Assembly (NCBI RefSeq): GCF_030161095.1
Contig: NZ_BSPP01000008.1
Span: forward strand, 92,928 to 156,927
Length of the DNA stretch: 64,000 bases
Reading direction: 5' to 3'
From: Cypionkella aquatica
Lineage (GTDB): Bacteria > Pseudomonadota > Alphaproteobacteria > Rhodobacterales > Rhodobacteraceae
The notes below the pieces were generated by a model. That model saw only the letters and a program-made list of their open reading frames with translations. It was not told the origin of the DNA and made no database searches. Positions 26,622 through 34,828 of the stretch are shown here, one piece after another (the stretch's first letter is position 1; the number at the start of each line of letters is the position of its first letter). Made by a program: the position numbers and the translations under genes.

Positions 26622-26669
26622 TTATGTTGACTAGGAAACATCCCGAGTTTAGTTTCCTAGTCAACATAA
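26622..26669. promoter_or_regulatory. 18-bp perfect inverted repeat overlapping a promoter (MarR operator candidate)
   Basis: TTATGTTGACTAGGAAAC (26622-26639) and its exact reverse complement (26652-26669) flank 12 bases, 13 bases before the MarR ATG. A sigma70-like promoter lies within: TTGACT at 26627-26632, 17-base spacer, TAGTTT at 26650-26655. By symmetry TTGACT also faces the other way. A bound dimer, or two, would cover the -35 and -10, fitting autorepression. Confidence 0.75.
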
Positions 26670-26682
26670 CCAGCGAGTCGGG

Positions 26683-27126
26683 ATGCGCGTTTCCAATCTT
26701 TCAGATCACACTGGATATTGGCTGCGGATGGTTTCCAACGCGGTATCGCAGGACTTTGCCCGCAAGGTTGCGACAGAGGGCGTGACGGTGGCCGAATGGT
26801 GCTTTCTGCGGGCGTTGTTCGATACAGAGGGCACCGCGCCGACGCTGCTGGCAGACCAGATGGGCATGACGCGCGGCGCGATCAGCAAGCTGGCGGACCG
26901 GATGATGGCAAAGGGGCTGGTTGCCCGGATTGAAAGCAGCGGGCGCGGGCAAATTCTTGCGTTGACGCCAACGGGGCGAGCCAAGGTGCCGACACTGGCC
27001 GCAATGGCCGATGAGAATGACGCGGCCTATTTCGACGCCCTGTCCGGCGATGACCGCGCGGCGCTTGACCGGATTTTGCAAACACTTGTCGAAAATCGCG
27101 GGTTGACCGCCCCGCCCCTAGACTGA
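26683..27126 (+). CDS. MarR-family transcriptional regulator
   Basis: 147-residue winged-helix repressor. The recognition region reads TLLADQMGMTRGAISKLADR and the wing follows in IESSGRGQILALTPTGRAK. MarR dimers usually repress their own and a neighbouring gene until a phenolic or oxidant ligand binds. The large inverted repeat just upstream is the probable operator. The following DUF1398 gene (38 bases downstream) may be co-regulated. Confidence 0.92.
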   Translation: MRVSNLSDHTGYWLRMVSNAVSQDFARKVATEGVTVAEWCFLRALFDTEGTAPTLLADQMGMTRGAISKLADRMMAKGLVARIESSGRGQILALTPTGRAKVPTLAAMADENDAAYFDALSGDDRAALDRILQTLVENRGLTAPPLD

Positions 27127-27164
27127 CCACCCGAACTGATTTTCCCAGCAAGAAAGGAACCGCC

Positions 27165-27566
27165 ATGGACGCGGAACGCATCACTATTGCCGAAACTTGC
27201 CTGAGCGCGGCCCATAGCGGCAATCTCAGCTTTCCCGAGATCGTTGGCAGGCTGAGTGCTGCGGGCTTTGAAAGCTATGCGGTGGATTACCGTCGCAGCA
27301 CGCAAACCTTCTATCTGCCGGATGGCGACAGCGTTGCGCTGGAAATGCAGGAACCCGCAAGCCCTGTCGAAGCGGCGTTCGATGCGGCAGAACTGGCCCG
27401 TCTGATCAAATGGGCGCAGGCCAATCCGGCAGACTACAGCTATGCGGCGTTCAGCAAACAGGCCAAGGCTGCGGGCTGCGCTGGGTATATCGTGTCATTC
27501 CTTGGGCGGCGCGTGGTTTACTTTGGCCGCACGGCGGAAACCCATGTCGAGCATTTTCCAAGCTGA
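27165..27566 (+). CDS. DUF1398 family protein
   Basis: 133-residue soluble protein matching DUF1398 (E. coli YbcV-like). The domain runs from GNLSFPEIVGRLSAAGFESY, through YAVDYRRSTQTFYLPDG, to an end reading GCAGYIVSFLGRRVVYFGR. AAGGAA precedes ATG 27165. No function is established for the family. It follows the MarR gene closely on the same strand and is a likely member of that transcription unit. Confidence 0.82.
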   Translation: MDAERITIAETCLSAAHSGNLSFPEIVGRLSAAGFESYAVDYRRSTQTFYLPDGDSVALEMQEPASPVEAAFDAAELARLIKWAQANPADYSYAAFSKQAKAAGCAGYIVSFLGRRVVYFGRTAETHVEHFPS

Positions 27567-27669
27567 ACGGCGGCGTTGAGCGGTGGGGTGAGGTGGGTGG
27601 GGTGAGGCTATCTGTCTCAGGCTTTTTGGCGGGGATAGGGGTATGGTGGCGGTAAAGCGAGGATTTCCG

Positions 27670-28158
27670 ATGCTGCTTCCACCCCATGCGCAATTGATCG
27701 CCCCGATGGAAAAGCTGGCGTATTTGGACAGCCAAAGCGTCACCCTGCCCGGCCCGATCACAGCGCTTGAGGCGTGGCGCTTGGTGATGGCGAGGCCCTT
27801 GCCGGGGCTGGGGGTCGCGTTCTGGCTGCGCGATGCCATTTCGTCGTGGTTTGGGGTGGCGCGGATTGGCGGGTTTTCAGGCGATGCGGTGGGCACGCCG
27901 GAGGTTGGCGACAACCTCGATTTCTTTCTGATCGAGCATATCGAGGATCAGGTGTTGTCGCTGACTGCGCGGGATCGACATCTGGATGTGATGACGTGCG
28001 TGACGGTTGAGGGGACGCGGTTGGCGATTACGGCTTCAGTTGTGGTGCATAACTGGTTCGGGCGGGTCTATATGCTGCCGGTGGCCCCCTGCGCATCGGC
28101 TGATTGTCTGGGCGATGCTGCGGCGGCTACGGCGAGGCCAAGCTGGGCTGGAGGCTGA
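27670..28158 (+). CDS. DUF2867 family protein
   Basis: 162 residues from ATG 27670, which has AGGA close upstream; GTG 27643 would add nine residues. The pattern ALEAWRLVMARPLPGLGVAFWLRD followed by VGDNLDFFLIEHIEDQVLSLTARDRHLDVM fits DUF2867, a family of small lipid-pocket-like proteins without known function. It sits between the DUF1398 gene and the Irr-type box of the Nfu gene. Confidence 0.78.
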   Translation: MLLPPHAQLIAPMEKLAYLDSQSVTLPGPITALEAWRLVMARPLPGLGVAFWLRDAISSWFGVARIGGFSGDAVGTPEVGDNLDFFLIEHIEDQVLSLTARDRHLDVMTCVTVEGTRLAITASVVVHNWFGRVYMLPVAPCASADCLGDAAAATARPSWAGG

Positions 28159-28177
28159 GACGGCAGGTCTGCTTGAT

Positions 28178-28192
28178 TTAGAACGGTTCTAA
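28178..28192. promoter_or_regulatory. Irr-type iron control box upstream of the Nfu gene
   Basis: TTAGAACGGTTCTAA is a perfect 7-1-7 palindrome and matches the alphaproteobacterial Irr box (TTAGAA-N3-TTCTAA). It lies 59-73 bases before the Nfu start and just upstream of TTGACT (28196-28201) with a weak -10 (ATATCA) 18 bases on. Iron/haem-dependent control by Irr is therefore likely. Confidence 0.75.
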
Positions 28193-28250
28193 TCCTTGAC
28201 TTCGCGGCGTTGAGCGCGCATATCAGACTGGAATTGTCGGAGAAAAGATC

Positions 28251-28808
28251 ATGTTCATCCAGACCGAATCCACCCCGAACCCGGCGACGCTGAAGTTCCT
28301 GCCGGGCCAAGCCGTGCTGGAGATGGGCACCGCTGATTTTCCGAGTGCTGAAACCGCGGGCAAGTCACCGCTGGCGACGCGGATTTTCGCAACGGGCCAA
28401 GTGACGGGCGTGTTCCTTGGCACCGATTTCATCACTGTGACTAAGGCCGAGGCTGCCGATTGGCAGCATATCAAGCCCGCTATTCTGGGCGCGATCATGG
28501 AACATTTCCAGTCGGGCGCTTTGGTGATGGAAGGCGAAGGTCAGGCGGCGCATGCGGCGCATGACGGCGAAGACAGCGATATTGTAAACCAGATCAAAGA
28601 GTTGCTCGACACCCGTGTGCGCCCTGCCGTGGCACAGGATGGCGGCGACATCACCTTTCACGGCTTTGATCGTGGGGTGGTCTATCTGCATATGAAGGGC
28701 GCTTGCGCGGGCTGCCCGTCTTCGACCCTGACTTTGAAGATGGGGATTGAGAACCTGCTGCGCCATTACATCCCAGAAGTGCTGGAAGTGCGCCCTGTTG
28801 CGGCCTGA
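28251..28808 (+). CDS. Nfu-type iron-sulfur scaffold protein
   Basis: 185 residues with the two-domain layout of NFU1: an N-terminal Nfu domain (FIQTESTPNPATLKFLPG) and a C-terminal NifU-like domain whose CxxC (ACAGCPSSTLTLK) binds a [4Fe-4S] cluster for transfer to apo-proteins. An Irr-type box lies in its promoter, fitting iron regulation. The next gene, tsaB, starts 16 bases after its stop. Confidence 0.93.
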   Translation: MFIQTESTPNPATLKFLPGQAVLEMGTADFPSAETAGKSPLATRIFATGQVTGVFLGTDFITVTKAEAADWQHIKPAILGAIMEHFQSGALVMEGEGQAAHAAHDGEDSDIVNQIKELLDTRVRPAVAQDGGDITFHGFDRGVVYLHMKGACAGCPSSTLTLKMGIENLLRHYIPEVLEVRPVAA

Positions 28809-28824
28809 GGCGGAGCCGATTGCT

Positions 28825-29439
28825 TTGAAATCTGAGATTGTTCTGGCATTTGACACATCGGCGGCGCATTGCGCCGCCGCTTTGCTTTACGGCGACCGGG
28901 TCTGGCTGAAGTCTGAGTCGATGGAAAAGGGTCAGGCTGAACGGTTGATGCCTTTGGTCTGCGAATTGCTGGCCGAGGCTGGGGTGGCTTTGGGCGAGGT
29001 GACGGCTGTGGCCGTGGGGACTGGACCGGGGAATTTCACCGGGGTTCGGATCTCGGTTGCGGCGGCGCGCGGGTTGGCGTTGGGGCTTGGCGTGCCAGCG
29101 ATTGGCGTGACTCGGCTGGAAGCGATGGCTTACGGATTGCCGCGCCCGGTGACTGTGATCGAGGATGCACGGCGCGGTGAGGTTTATGTGCAGCGGTTTG
29201 ACGCGGGCGGACCCGGGGCGGCGCGGATTGTTGCGGGCGATGCGGTTGGCGTGATTGACGGGGCGGTGGCGGGTGTTGGCGGGTTGCAAAGCCTGCCGAT
29301 TGCCGAGGCGATTGCGCGGATTGCGTTGGGGCGGGTCGGCGTGGTGCAGCCGCGCCCTGCGCCGTTCTATTTGCGTGGCGCGGATGCCGCCCCGCCGAGT
29401 GATCCGCCGCCGGTCATTCTTGATCTGGTTGCCCCGTGA
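28825..29439 (+). CDS. tsaB: tRNA threonylcarbamoyladenosine biosynthesis protein TsaB
   Basis: 204-residue ASKHA-fold partner of TsaD and TsaE in tRNA t6A37 synthesis. FDTSAAHCAAALLYGDRVW and GTGPGNFTGVRISVAAARGLAL are the TsaB signatures. I choose TTG 28825, nine bases after GGAG; the listed frame upstream (28747) runs back through the Nfu gene. It overlaps rimI by GTGA. Its pathway partner Sua5 is at 2215-3162. Confidence 0.92.
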   Translation: MKSEIVLAFDTSAAHCAAALLYGDRVWLKSESMEKGQAERLMPLVCELLAEAGVALGEVTAVAVGTGPGNFTGVRISVAAARGLALGLGVPAIGVTRLEAMAYGLPRPVTVIEDARRGEVYVQRFDAGGPGAARIVAGDAVGVIDGAVAGVGGLQSLPIAEAIARIALGRVGVVQPRPAPFYLRGADAAPPSDPPPVILDLVAP

Positions 29440-29864
29440 CGTTTGACGGGGCGTTTGACGCGATGGCGGCACTGCATGCGGCCTGTTTCACCACACCGCG
29501 GCCGTGGTCTGCGGCAGAGATCTCCAGCACGTTGGACAATGGCTTCACATTTTTGCTGACCGAAGCGGATGGGTTTCTGATTGGCCGGGTGGTGGCGGGT
29601 GAAGCGGAATTGATCACGCTTGCGGTTGATCCAAAGGCGCGCATGCAGGGGATTGGCGGGCGCCTGGTGGATGGGTTTCTGGCCGAAGCCCGGTTGCGCG
29701 CCGCCGATTCGGTCTTTCTGGAAGTGCTGGACAGCAACCTGAGCGCGCAGCGGCTTTATGCGCGTAAGGGGTTTGAGGTAAAAGGCAAACGTCGCGGATA
29801 TTATCAGACGCCCGAGGGCTTGCGGATGGATGCCCTGATCCTTGGGCGCGGGCTTGGAGCATAA
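29436..29864 (+). CDS. rimI: Ribosomal protein bS18-alanine N-acetyltransferase
   Basis: 142-residue GNAT enzyme. The acetyl-CoA loop is in VDPKARMQGIGGRLVDGFL, with the C-terminal DSNLSAQRLYARKGFEVKGKR block of RimI. GTG 29436 overlaps the tsaB stop. The tsaB-rimI pair is conserved in many bacteria, which supports the rimI label over a generic GNAT one. Confidence 0.9.
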   Translation: MTFDGAFDAMAALHAACFTTPRPWSAAEISSTLDNGFTFLLTEADGFLIGRVVAGEAELITLAVDPKARMQGIGGRLVDGFLAEARLRAADSVFLEVLDSNLSAQRLYARKGFEVKGKRRGYYQTPEGLRMDALILGRGLGA

Positions 29865-29953
29865 ATTGGCCGCATTTTCTGACCAAATGGTTGATTTTTA
29901 GCGTCTGCGCAAAACTGCGGGCTGCTTCGCCCAAGGTCAGCCTCAGATTCCTG

Positions 29954-29982
29954 TTGACCCTCCCTCAAAGCGCTGTCCTAAA
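29954..29982 (+). promoter_or_regulatory. Possible sigma70 promoter for the BMP transporter operon
   Basis: TTGACC (29954-29959), 17-base spacer, CCTAAA (29977-29982), about 80 bases before the substrate-binding protein ATG. The -35 is good, the -10 poor. The rest of this 197-base gap holds nothing clear. Confidence 0.35.
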
Positions 29983-30061
29983 TCCGTCACGACCTGCGCT
30001 GGTGCTGGCCTTGAGGCTGTGCGGCGATGGGAACACAAAAACGTAAAACCGGGAGAAAACT

Positions 30062-31057
30062 ATGACCCTGATGAAACACCTGCTGGGTGCGGCGGCGACT
30101 TTGGCGCTGACTGCGGGCGCGGCTTTGGCTGAACCTGCGATCATCTTCGATCTGGGCGGCAAGTTCGACAAATCGTTCAACGAGGCAGCGTTCAATGGCG
30201 CCGAGAAATGGGCAAAGGAAACCGGCGGCACCTATAAAGAGCTGGAAATGCAATCCGAAGCCCAGCGCGAGCAGGCTTTGCGGTCGCTGGCAGAAGATGG
30301 CGCGAACCCGATCATCATGACCGGCTTTGCCTTTGGTGACGTGCTGAACACCGTGGCCCCGGATTTCCCGGACACCAAGTTCGGCATCATCGACATGGTG
30401 GTGGAGCAGCCGAACGTGAAATCGGTGGTGTTTACCGAAGATCAGGGCAGCTATCTGGTTGGCATGATGGCTGGCTTGGCATCCAAGACCAACACGGTTG
30501 GTTTCATCGGCGGCATGGACATTCCGCTGATCCGTCGCTTTGGCTGCGGCTATGCGCAGGGTGTGAAGGCTGTGAAGCCGGATGCAACGGTTATTCTGAA
30601 CATGACGGGCACCACCCCGGCGGCTTGGAATGACCCGGTGAAGGGTGCGGAATTGGCGAAAGCGCAGAAATCGCAGGGCGCAGACGTGATTTATGCAGCA
30701 GCGGGCGGCACTGGGGTTGGTGTTCTGCAAACCGCCGCGGATGAAGGTATTCTGTCGATCGGCGTCGACAGCAACCAGAACTACATGCATCCCGGCAAGG
30801 TTCTGACTTCGATGCTGAAGCGCGTCGATAACGCCGTCTATGAGGCGTTCAAGGAAGGCGAAGAGCTGAAGCCCGGCATCAATGTGATGGATCTGAAGGC
30901 TGGCGGCGTTGATTATGCTATGGACGACAACAACGCAGCACTGGTGACGCCAGAGATGAAAGCGGCTGTCGATGCGGCGGCTGAAAAGATCAAATCGGGC
31001 GAGTTGGTTGTGCATGACTACATGTCCGACAACAGCTGCCCGGCTGGATCGTTCTGA
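30062..31057 (+). CDS. BMP-family ABC transporter substrate-binding protein
   Basis: 331-residue periplasmic protein of the BMP/PnrA type, members of which bind purine nucleosides. The signal peptide is MTLMKHLLGAAATLALTAGAALA; the mature domain starts IIFDLGGKFDKSFNEAAFNG, the typical Bmp motif, and has YAAAGGTGVGVLQTA in the ligand region. A good GGGAGAAAAC precedes the ATG. First gene of a four-gene transporter operon (TGATG overlap with the ATPase). Confidence 0.93.
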   Translation: MTLMKHLLGAAATLALTAGAALAEPAIIFDLGGKFDKSFNEAAFNGAEKWAKETGGTYKELEMQSEAQREQALRSLAEDGANPIIMTGFAFGDVLNTVAPDFPDTKFGIIDMVVEQPNVKSVVFTEDQGSYLVGMMAGLASKTNTVGFIGGMDIPLIRRFGCGYAQGVKAVKPDATVILNMTGTTPAAWNDPVKGAELAKAQKSQGADVIYAAAGGTGVGVLQTAADEGILSIGVDSNQNYMHPGKVLTSMLKRVDNAVYEAFKEGEELKPGINVMDLKAGGVDYAMDDNNAALVTPEMKAAVDAAAEKIKSGELVVHDYMSDNSCPAGSF

Positions 31058-32631
31058 TGGTGGCTACGGCCAATAATGGAGGGCGGCAGGCAACTGCCGC
31101 CCTCACTCCATATGCCATTGAGCTGAAAGGCATCTCGAAGGCCTTTGGTCCGGTTCAGGCGAACAAGGACATCAATATTGCCGTGCCGCGTGGCACCATT
31201 CACGGCATTATCGGCGAGAATGGCGCGGGCAAATCAACGCTGATGTCGATCCTGTATGGATTTTACCGTGCCGATGCGGGTGAGGTTTATATCAACGGCA
31301 AGCTGACCCCGATCCCCGACAGCCAGAGCGCCATTCGCGCCGGTATCGGGATGGTGTTTCAGCATTTCAAACTGGTGCAGAATTTTACCGTACTAGAGAA
31401 TGTGATCTTGGGGGCCGAGGATGGCCCGATGTTGAACACTTCACTGGCGAAGGCGCGCAAGGTCCTAGGGGATCTGAGCCGCGAATATGAGATGGATGTG
31501 GACCCGGATGCGCTGATCGAAGACCTGTCGGTTGGGCATCAGCAAAGGGTAGAGATTTTGAAGGCGCTGTATCGCCAAGCCGATATTCTGATTCTGGACG
31601 AGCCGACGGGCGTGCTGACCCCGGATGAGGCAGACCATTTATTCAGGATTTTGAACGGCTTGAAGGATCAGGGCAAGACCATCATCCTGATCACCCATAA
31701 GCTGCGCGAGATTATGGAGGCGACGGATAACGTCAGCGTCATGCGTCGCGGCACGATGGTGGCGACGGTGAAGACCGCTGAAAGCAGCCCTGAGTCGCTG
31801 GCCGAGTTGATGGTGGGCCGCAAGGTTTTGCTGGAGGTCGAGAAGGTGAAGGCCACGCCGGGAGCGGTGGTTTTGGCGGTAGAAAACCTGCGGGTGAAGG
31901 ACGATGACGGGATCGAGCGGCTGAAAGGCGTCAGCTTTGAAATCCGCGCGGGCGAGATTTTGGGCATCGCAGGCGTGGCAGGCAACGGCCAGTCGGAACT
32001 GCTTGAGGCGTTGGGCGGCATCGCGCGGGCGACCGGGCGGATCACGCTGAAAGGCGTGGATTTGCCACTGGTGGGTTTGGCCGCAAATGGGCAAACCCGG
32101 CGCGCGGCGGGGATTGCGCATGTGCCAGAGGATCGCCAGCATCTGGGGCTGATCATGGATTTCAGCGCTTGGGAAAACGTGGCGTTTGGCTATCACAACG
32201 ACCCGAAATATCAGAAAAACGCCGTGTTCATGGACAATGACGCGTTGCGCGCCGATACCGAACGGAAGATGGCGACTTATGATGTGCGCCCGCCGATAGC
32301 GACGCTGGCTGCCAAGAATTTCAGTGGCGGCAATCAGCAAAAGATCGTCGTGGCCCGCGAGATGGAGCAGAACCCAGACTTGTTGTTGATCGGTCAGCCG
32401 ACGCGCGGGGTGGATATTGGCGCGATTGAATTCATCCACAAACAGATCGTGGCCCTGCGCGATGCGGGCAAGGCGATCTTGCTGGTGTCTGTGGAACTTG
32501 ATGAAATCATGTCGCTTTCCGACCGGATTGCGGTGATGTTTGACGGGCAGATCATGGGCACGGCAGATCCTGAAACCACCAACGAGCGCGAATTGGGGCT
32601 GTTGATGGCCGGTGTAAGCGGGAAGGCTTGA
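31057..32631 (+). CDS. Nucleoside-type ABC transporter ATP-binding protein (double NBD)
   Basis: 524 residues with two fused ATPase domains, as in YufO/RbsA-like proteins. Domain 1 (about 22-250) has Walker A GENGAGKST, signature LSVGHQQRVEIL and Walker B LILDEPTGVL. Domain 2 has a degenerate Walker A (GVAGNGQSELLEAL, no Lys) but a good signature FSGGNQQKIVVAREM, the usual asymmetry of this subfamily. It energises the two permeases that follow, one base apart. Confidence 0.94.
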   Translation: MVATANNGGRQATAALTPYAIELKGISKAFGPVQANKDINIAVPRGTIHGIIGENGAGKSTLMSILYGFYRADAGEVYINGKLTPIPDSQSAIRAGIGMVFQHFKLVQNFTVLENVILGAEDGPMLNTSLAKARKVLGDLSREYEMDVDPDALIEDLSVGHQQRVEILKALYRQADILILDEPTGVLTPDEADHLFRILNGLKDQGKTIILITHKLREIMEATDNVSVMRRGTMVATVKTAESSPESLAELMVGRKVLLEVEKVKATPGAVVLAVENLRVKDDDGIERLKGVSFEIRAGEILGIAGVAGNGQSELLEALGGIARATGRITLKGVDLPLVGLAANGQTRRAAGIAHVPEDRQHLGLIMDFSAWENVAFGYHNDPKYQKNAVFMDNDALRADTERKMATYDVRPPIATLAAKNFSGGNQQKIVVAREMEQNPDLLLIGQPTRGVDIGAIEFIHKQIVALRDAGKAILLVSVELDEIMSLSDRIAVMFDGQIMGTADPETTNERELGLLMAGVSGKA

Positions 32632-32632
32632 G

Positions 32633-33778
32633 ATGAACAAACTACCGCAATGGGCCGATGTGGTTCTGGTGCCGCTTATCAGTTTGCTGTTGGCGGCGCT
32701 GGTCGCGGCGATTGTGCTGCTGGCAATCGGGCAAAGCCCGACGGCGGCGCTGGGGATCATGGTGAAGGGGGCGTTTGGCTCGGCCAATGGCTGGGGCTAC
32801 ACGCTGTATTACACCACCAGTTTCATCTTTACCGGGCTGTCGGTGATCGTGGCGTTTCATGCGGGCTTGTTCAACATCGGTGGCGAGGGTCAGGCGCAGT
32901 TGGGCGGGCTTGGCGTCGCGTTGGTGTGTCTGGCGCTGCCTTGGCCGCATTGGACCGTGGCGCTGCTGGCCGCGAGTTTGGGGGCGGCGGTGTTTGGTGC
33001 GGCTTGGGCGGCGATCCCGGCCTATTTGCAGGCCAAGCGCGGCAGCCATATCGTTATCACCACGATCATGTTCAACTATATCGCCAGCGCGCTGATCGTT
33101 TATATGCTGGTCGATGTGCTGCGGCCTGCCGGGCAGATGGACCCGGCCTCGGCGCGGTTCCCGGCGGGGGCCAAGCTGCCTGCGCTGTCGGACATGCCGT
33201 TTATCAGTGAGTTTTTCGCCCGCATGAACCCGGATGGCACACCAAAGCTGACCAAGGCCGGGTTGCAGATGTATTCCAACGTGCCTGCCAATGTGACGCT
33301 GTTTATTGCTTTGGCGGCTTGCTTGGTGGTGTGGCTTTTGCTGTGGCGCACGCGGCTGGGGTATCAGATCCGGGCGTTTGGCAAATCGGAAGCGGCGTCG
33401 AAATATGCGGGGATCAATCCGGTGAAGATCACCATGATTGCGATGCTGATCTCGGGCGGTTTGGCGGGCATGATGGCGATCAACAATGTGATGGGATCGG
33501 CAGAGCGGTTGTTGCAGAACTCGGCCGAAGGTGCGGGCTTCATCGGCATCGCGGTGGCATTGATGGGGCGAAATCATCCGCTGGGCGTGTTGCTGGCGGC
33601 TTTGTTGTTCGGGTTCCTGTATCAAGGCGGGGCGGCTTTGGGGCTGAACACCACGATCCCGATTGAGATGCGGGTGGTGGTGCAGGGGCTGGTGATCTTG
33701 TTTACGGGCGCTTTGGATCAGATGGTGCGGATGCTGCTGGTCTGGGTCTTTGGCTTTGGGCGAAAGGCGGTGGCGTGA
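32633..33778 (+). CDS. BMP-type ABC transporter permease 1
   Basis: 381-residue inner-membrane permease of the YufP type (BPD_transp_2). A hydrophobic N-terminal helix, the GLFNIGGEGQAQLGGLG loop and FGKSEAASKYAGI cytoplasmic segment identify the family. It pairs with the next permease as a heterodimer. The stop overlaps the next ATG by four bases. Confidence 0.93.
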   Translation: MNKLPQWADVVLVPLISLLLAALVAAIVLLAIGQSPTAALGIMVKGAFGSANGWGYTLYYTTSFIFTGLSVIVAFHAGLFNIGGEGQAQLGGLGVALVCLALPWPHWTVALLAASLGAAVFGAAWAAIPAYLQAKRGSHIVITTIMFNYIASALIVYMLVDVLRPAGQMDPASARFPAGAKLPALSDMPFISEFFARMNPDGTPKLTKAGLQMYSNVPANVTLFIALAACLVVWLLLWRTRLGYQIRAFGKSEAASKYAGINPVKITMIAMLISGGLAGMMAINNVMGSAERLLQNSAEGAGFIGIAVALMGRNHPLGVLLAALLFGFLYQGGAALGLNTTIPIEMRVVVQGLVILFTGALDQMVRMLLVWVFGFGRKAVA

Positions 33779-34746
33779 TGGATTATGAAACCTTGATGCA
33801 GATTTTCGGGTCAACCGTGCGGTTGGGCACCCCCCTGCTGCTCGCCTGCTTGGCCGGATTGTTTTCGGAACGCGCCGGAATTTTTGACATCGGCCTGGAA
33901 GGCAAGATGCTGGCGGCGGCGATGGCGGCGGGATCGGTCGCGGCGATGTCAGGCTCGGCTTGGATCGGGTTGTTGGCGGGGATTGGCGCGTCGCTGATCT
34001 TTTCGGGGCTGCATGGTCTGGCCTCGATCACTTTTCGCGGCAACCAGTTGATTTCGGGCGTGGCGCTGAATTTTCTGTCGTCGGGCATCACGGTGCTGGT
34101 GGCGCAGGCGCTGTTTGGCCAAGGCGGGCGAACGCCGCCACTGGACGGAGCGGCGCGTTTCAACCCGATCACCCTGCCCTTCGCCGAAAGCCTGCAAGAC
34201 GTACCGCTGATCGGACCTTTGTATTATCAGGTGATCTCGGGCCATTCCATTCTGGTCTATGCGGCGGTGGCGTTTGTGCCACTGACATGGTGGGTGCTAT
34301 ATCGCACGCGCTTTGGTCTGCGGCTGCGGGCTGTGGGCGAAAACCCGGCGGCGGTGGATACCGCAGGCGTATCGGTGGTGGGTCTGCGCTACGCAGCGCT
34401 GGCGATCACCGGGGTTTTGTGTGGGATTGCAGGAGCTTACATGGCCACTGCCTTGCAAGCAGGCTTTGGGCGCGAGATGACGGCCGGGCGCGGCTATATT
34501 GCGTTGGCCGCCTTGATCTTCGCCAAGTGGCGCCCTTGGCAAGCTTTGGGCGCAACGATGCTGTTCGGTTTTTTCCAAGCGCTCGCCCTGCGCCCCGATG
34601 TTGTGGAAAGCATCGCGCGCTTCAAAGTTCCGGTCTCGATGCTGGATGCGCTGCCCTATATCCTGACCGTGCTGGTGCTGGCAGGCTTTGTCGGCAAAGC
34701 GATTCCACCGCGTGCGGGCGGCGAGCCCTATGTGAAAGAGCGCTGA
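33775..34746 (+). CDS. BMP-type ABC transporter permease 2
   Basis: 323-residue YufQ-type permease: FSERAGIFDIGLEGKMLAAA, GNQLISGVALNFLSSGITV and GENPAAVDTAGVSVVGLRY are the conserved blocks. With its partner it forms the membrane channel for a nucleoside-type substrate. A repeat-B hairpin separates it from the broken nucleoside phosphorylase gene downstream. Confidence 0.93.
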   Translation: MMDYETLMQIFGSTVRLGTPLLLACLAGLFSERAGIFDIGLEGKMLAAAMAAGSVAAMSGSAWIGLLAGIGASLIFSGLHGLASITFRGNQLISGVALNFLSSGITVLVAQALFGQGGRTPPLDGAARFNPITLPFAESLQDVPLIGPLYYQVISGHSILVYAAVAFVPLTWWVLYRTRFGLRLRAVGENPAAVDTAGVSVVGLRYAALAITGVLCGIAGAYMATALQAGFGREMTAGRGYIALAALIFAKWRPWQALGATMLFGFFQALALRPDVVESIARFKVPVSMLDALPYILTVLVLAGFVGKAIPPRAGGEPYVKER

Positions 34747-34766
34747 CCGCTCGTTTCATCTGTTTC

Positions 34767-34802
34767 TAAATATCCCACGGGGTCCGGGGTGTGAAACCCC
34801 GG
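34767..34802 (+). repeat. Dispersed intergenic repeat, family B copy 1
   Basis: TAAATATCCCACGGGG followed by hairpin CCGGGGT-GTGAA-ACCCCGG (34784-34802). The same leader and loop recur at 41583-41621 with a compensated stem. It sits between two co-directional genes of related function. Confidence 0.75.
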
Positions 34803-34828
34803 CCTCGGCAACAAGCGGAACGCAAGCC

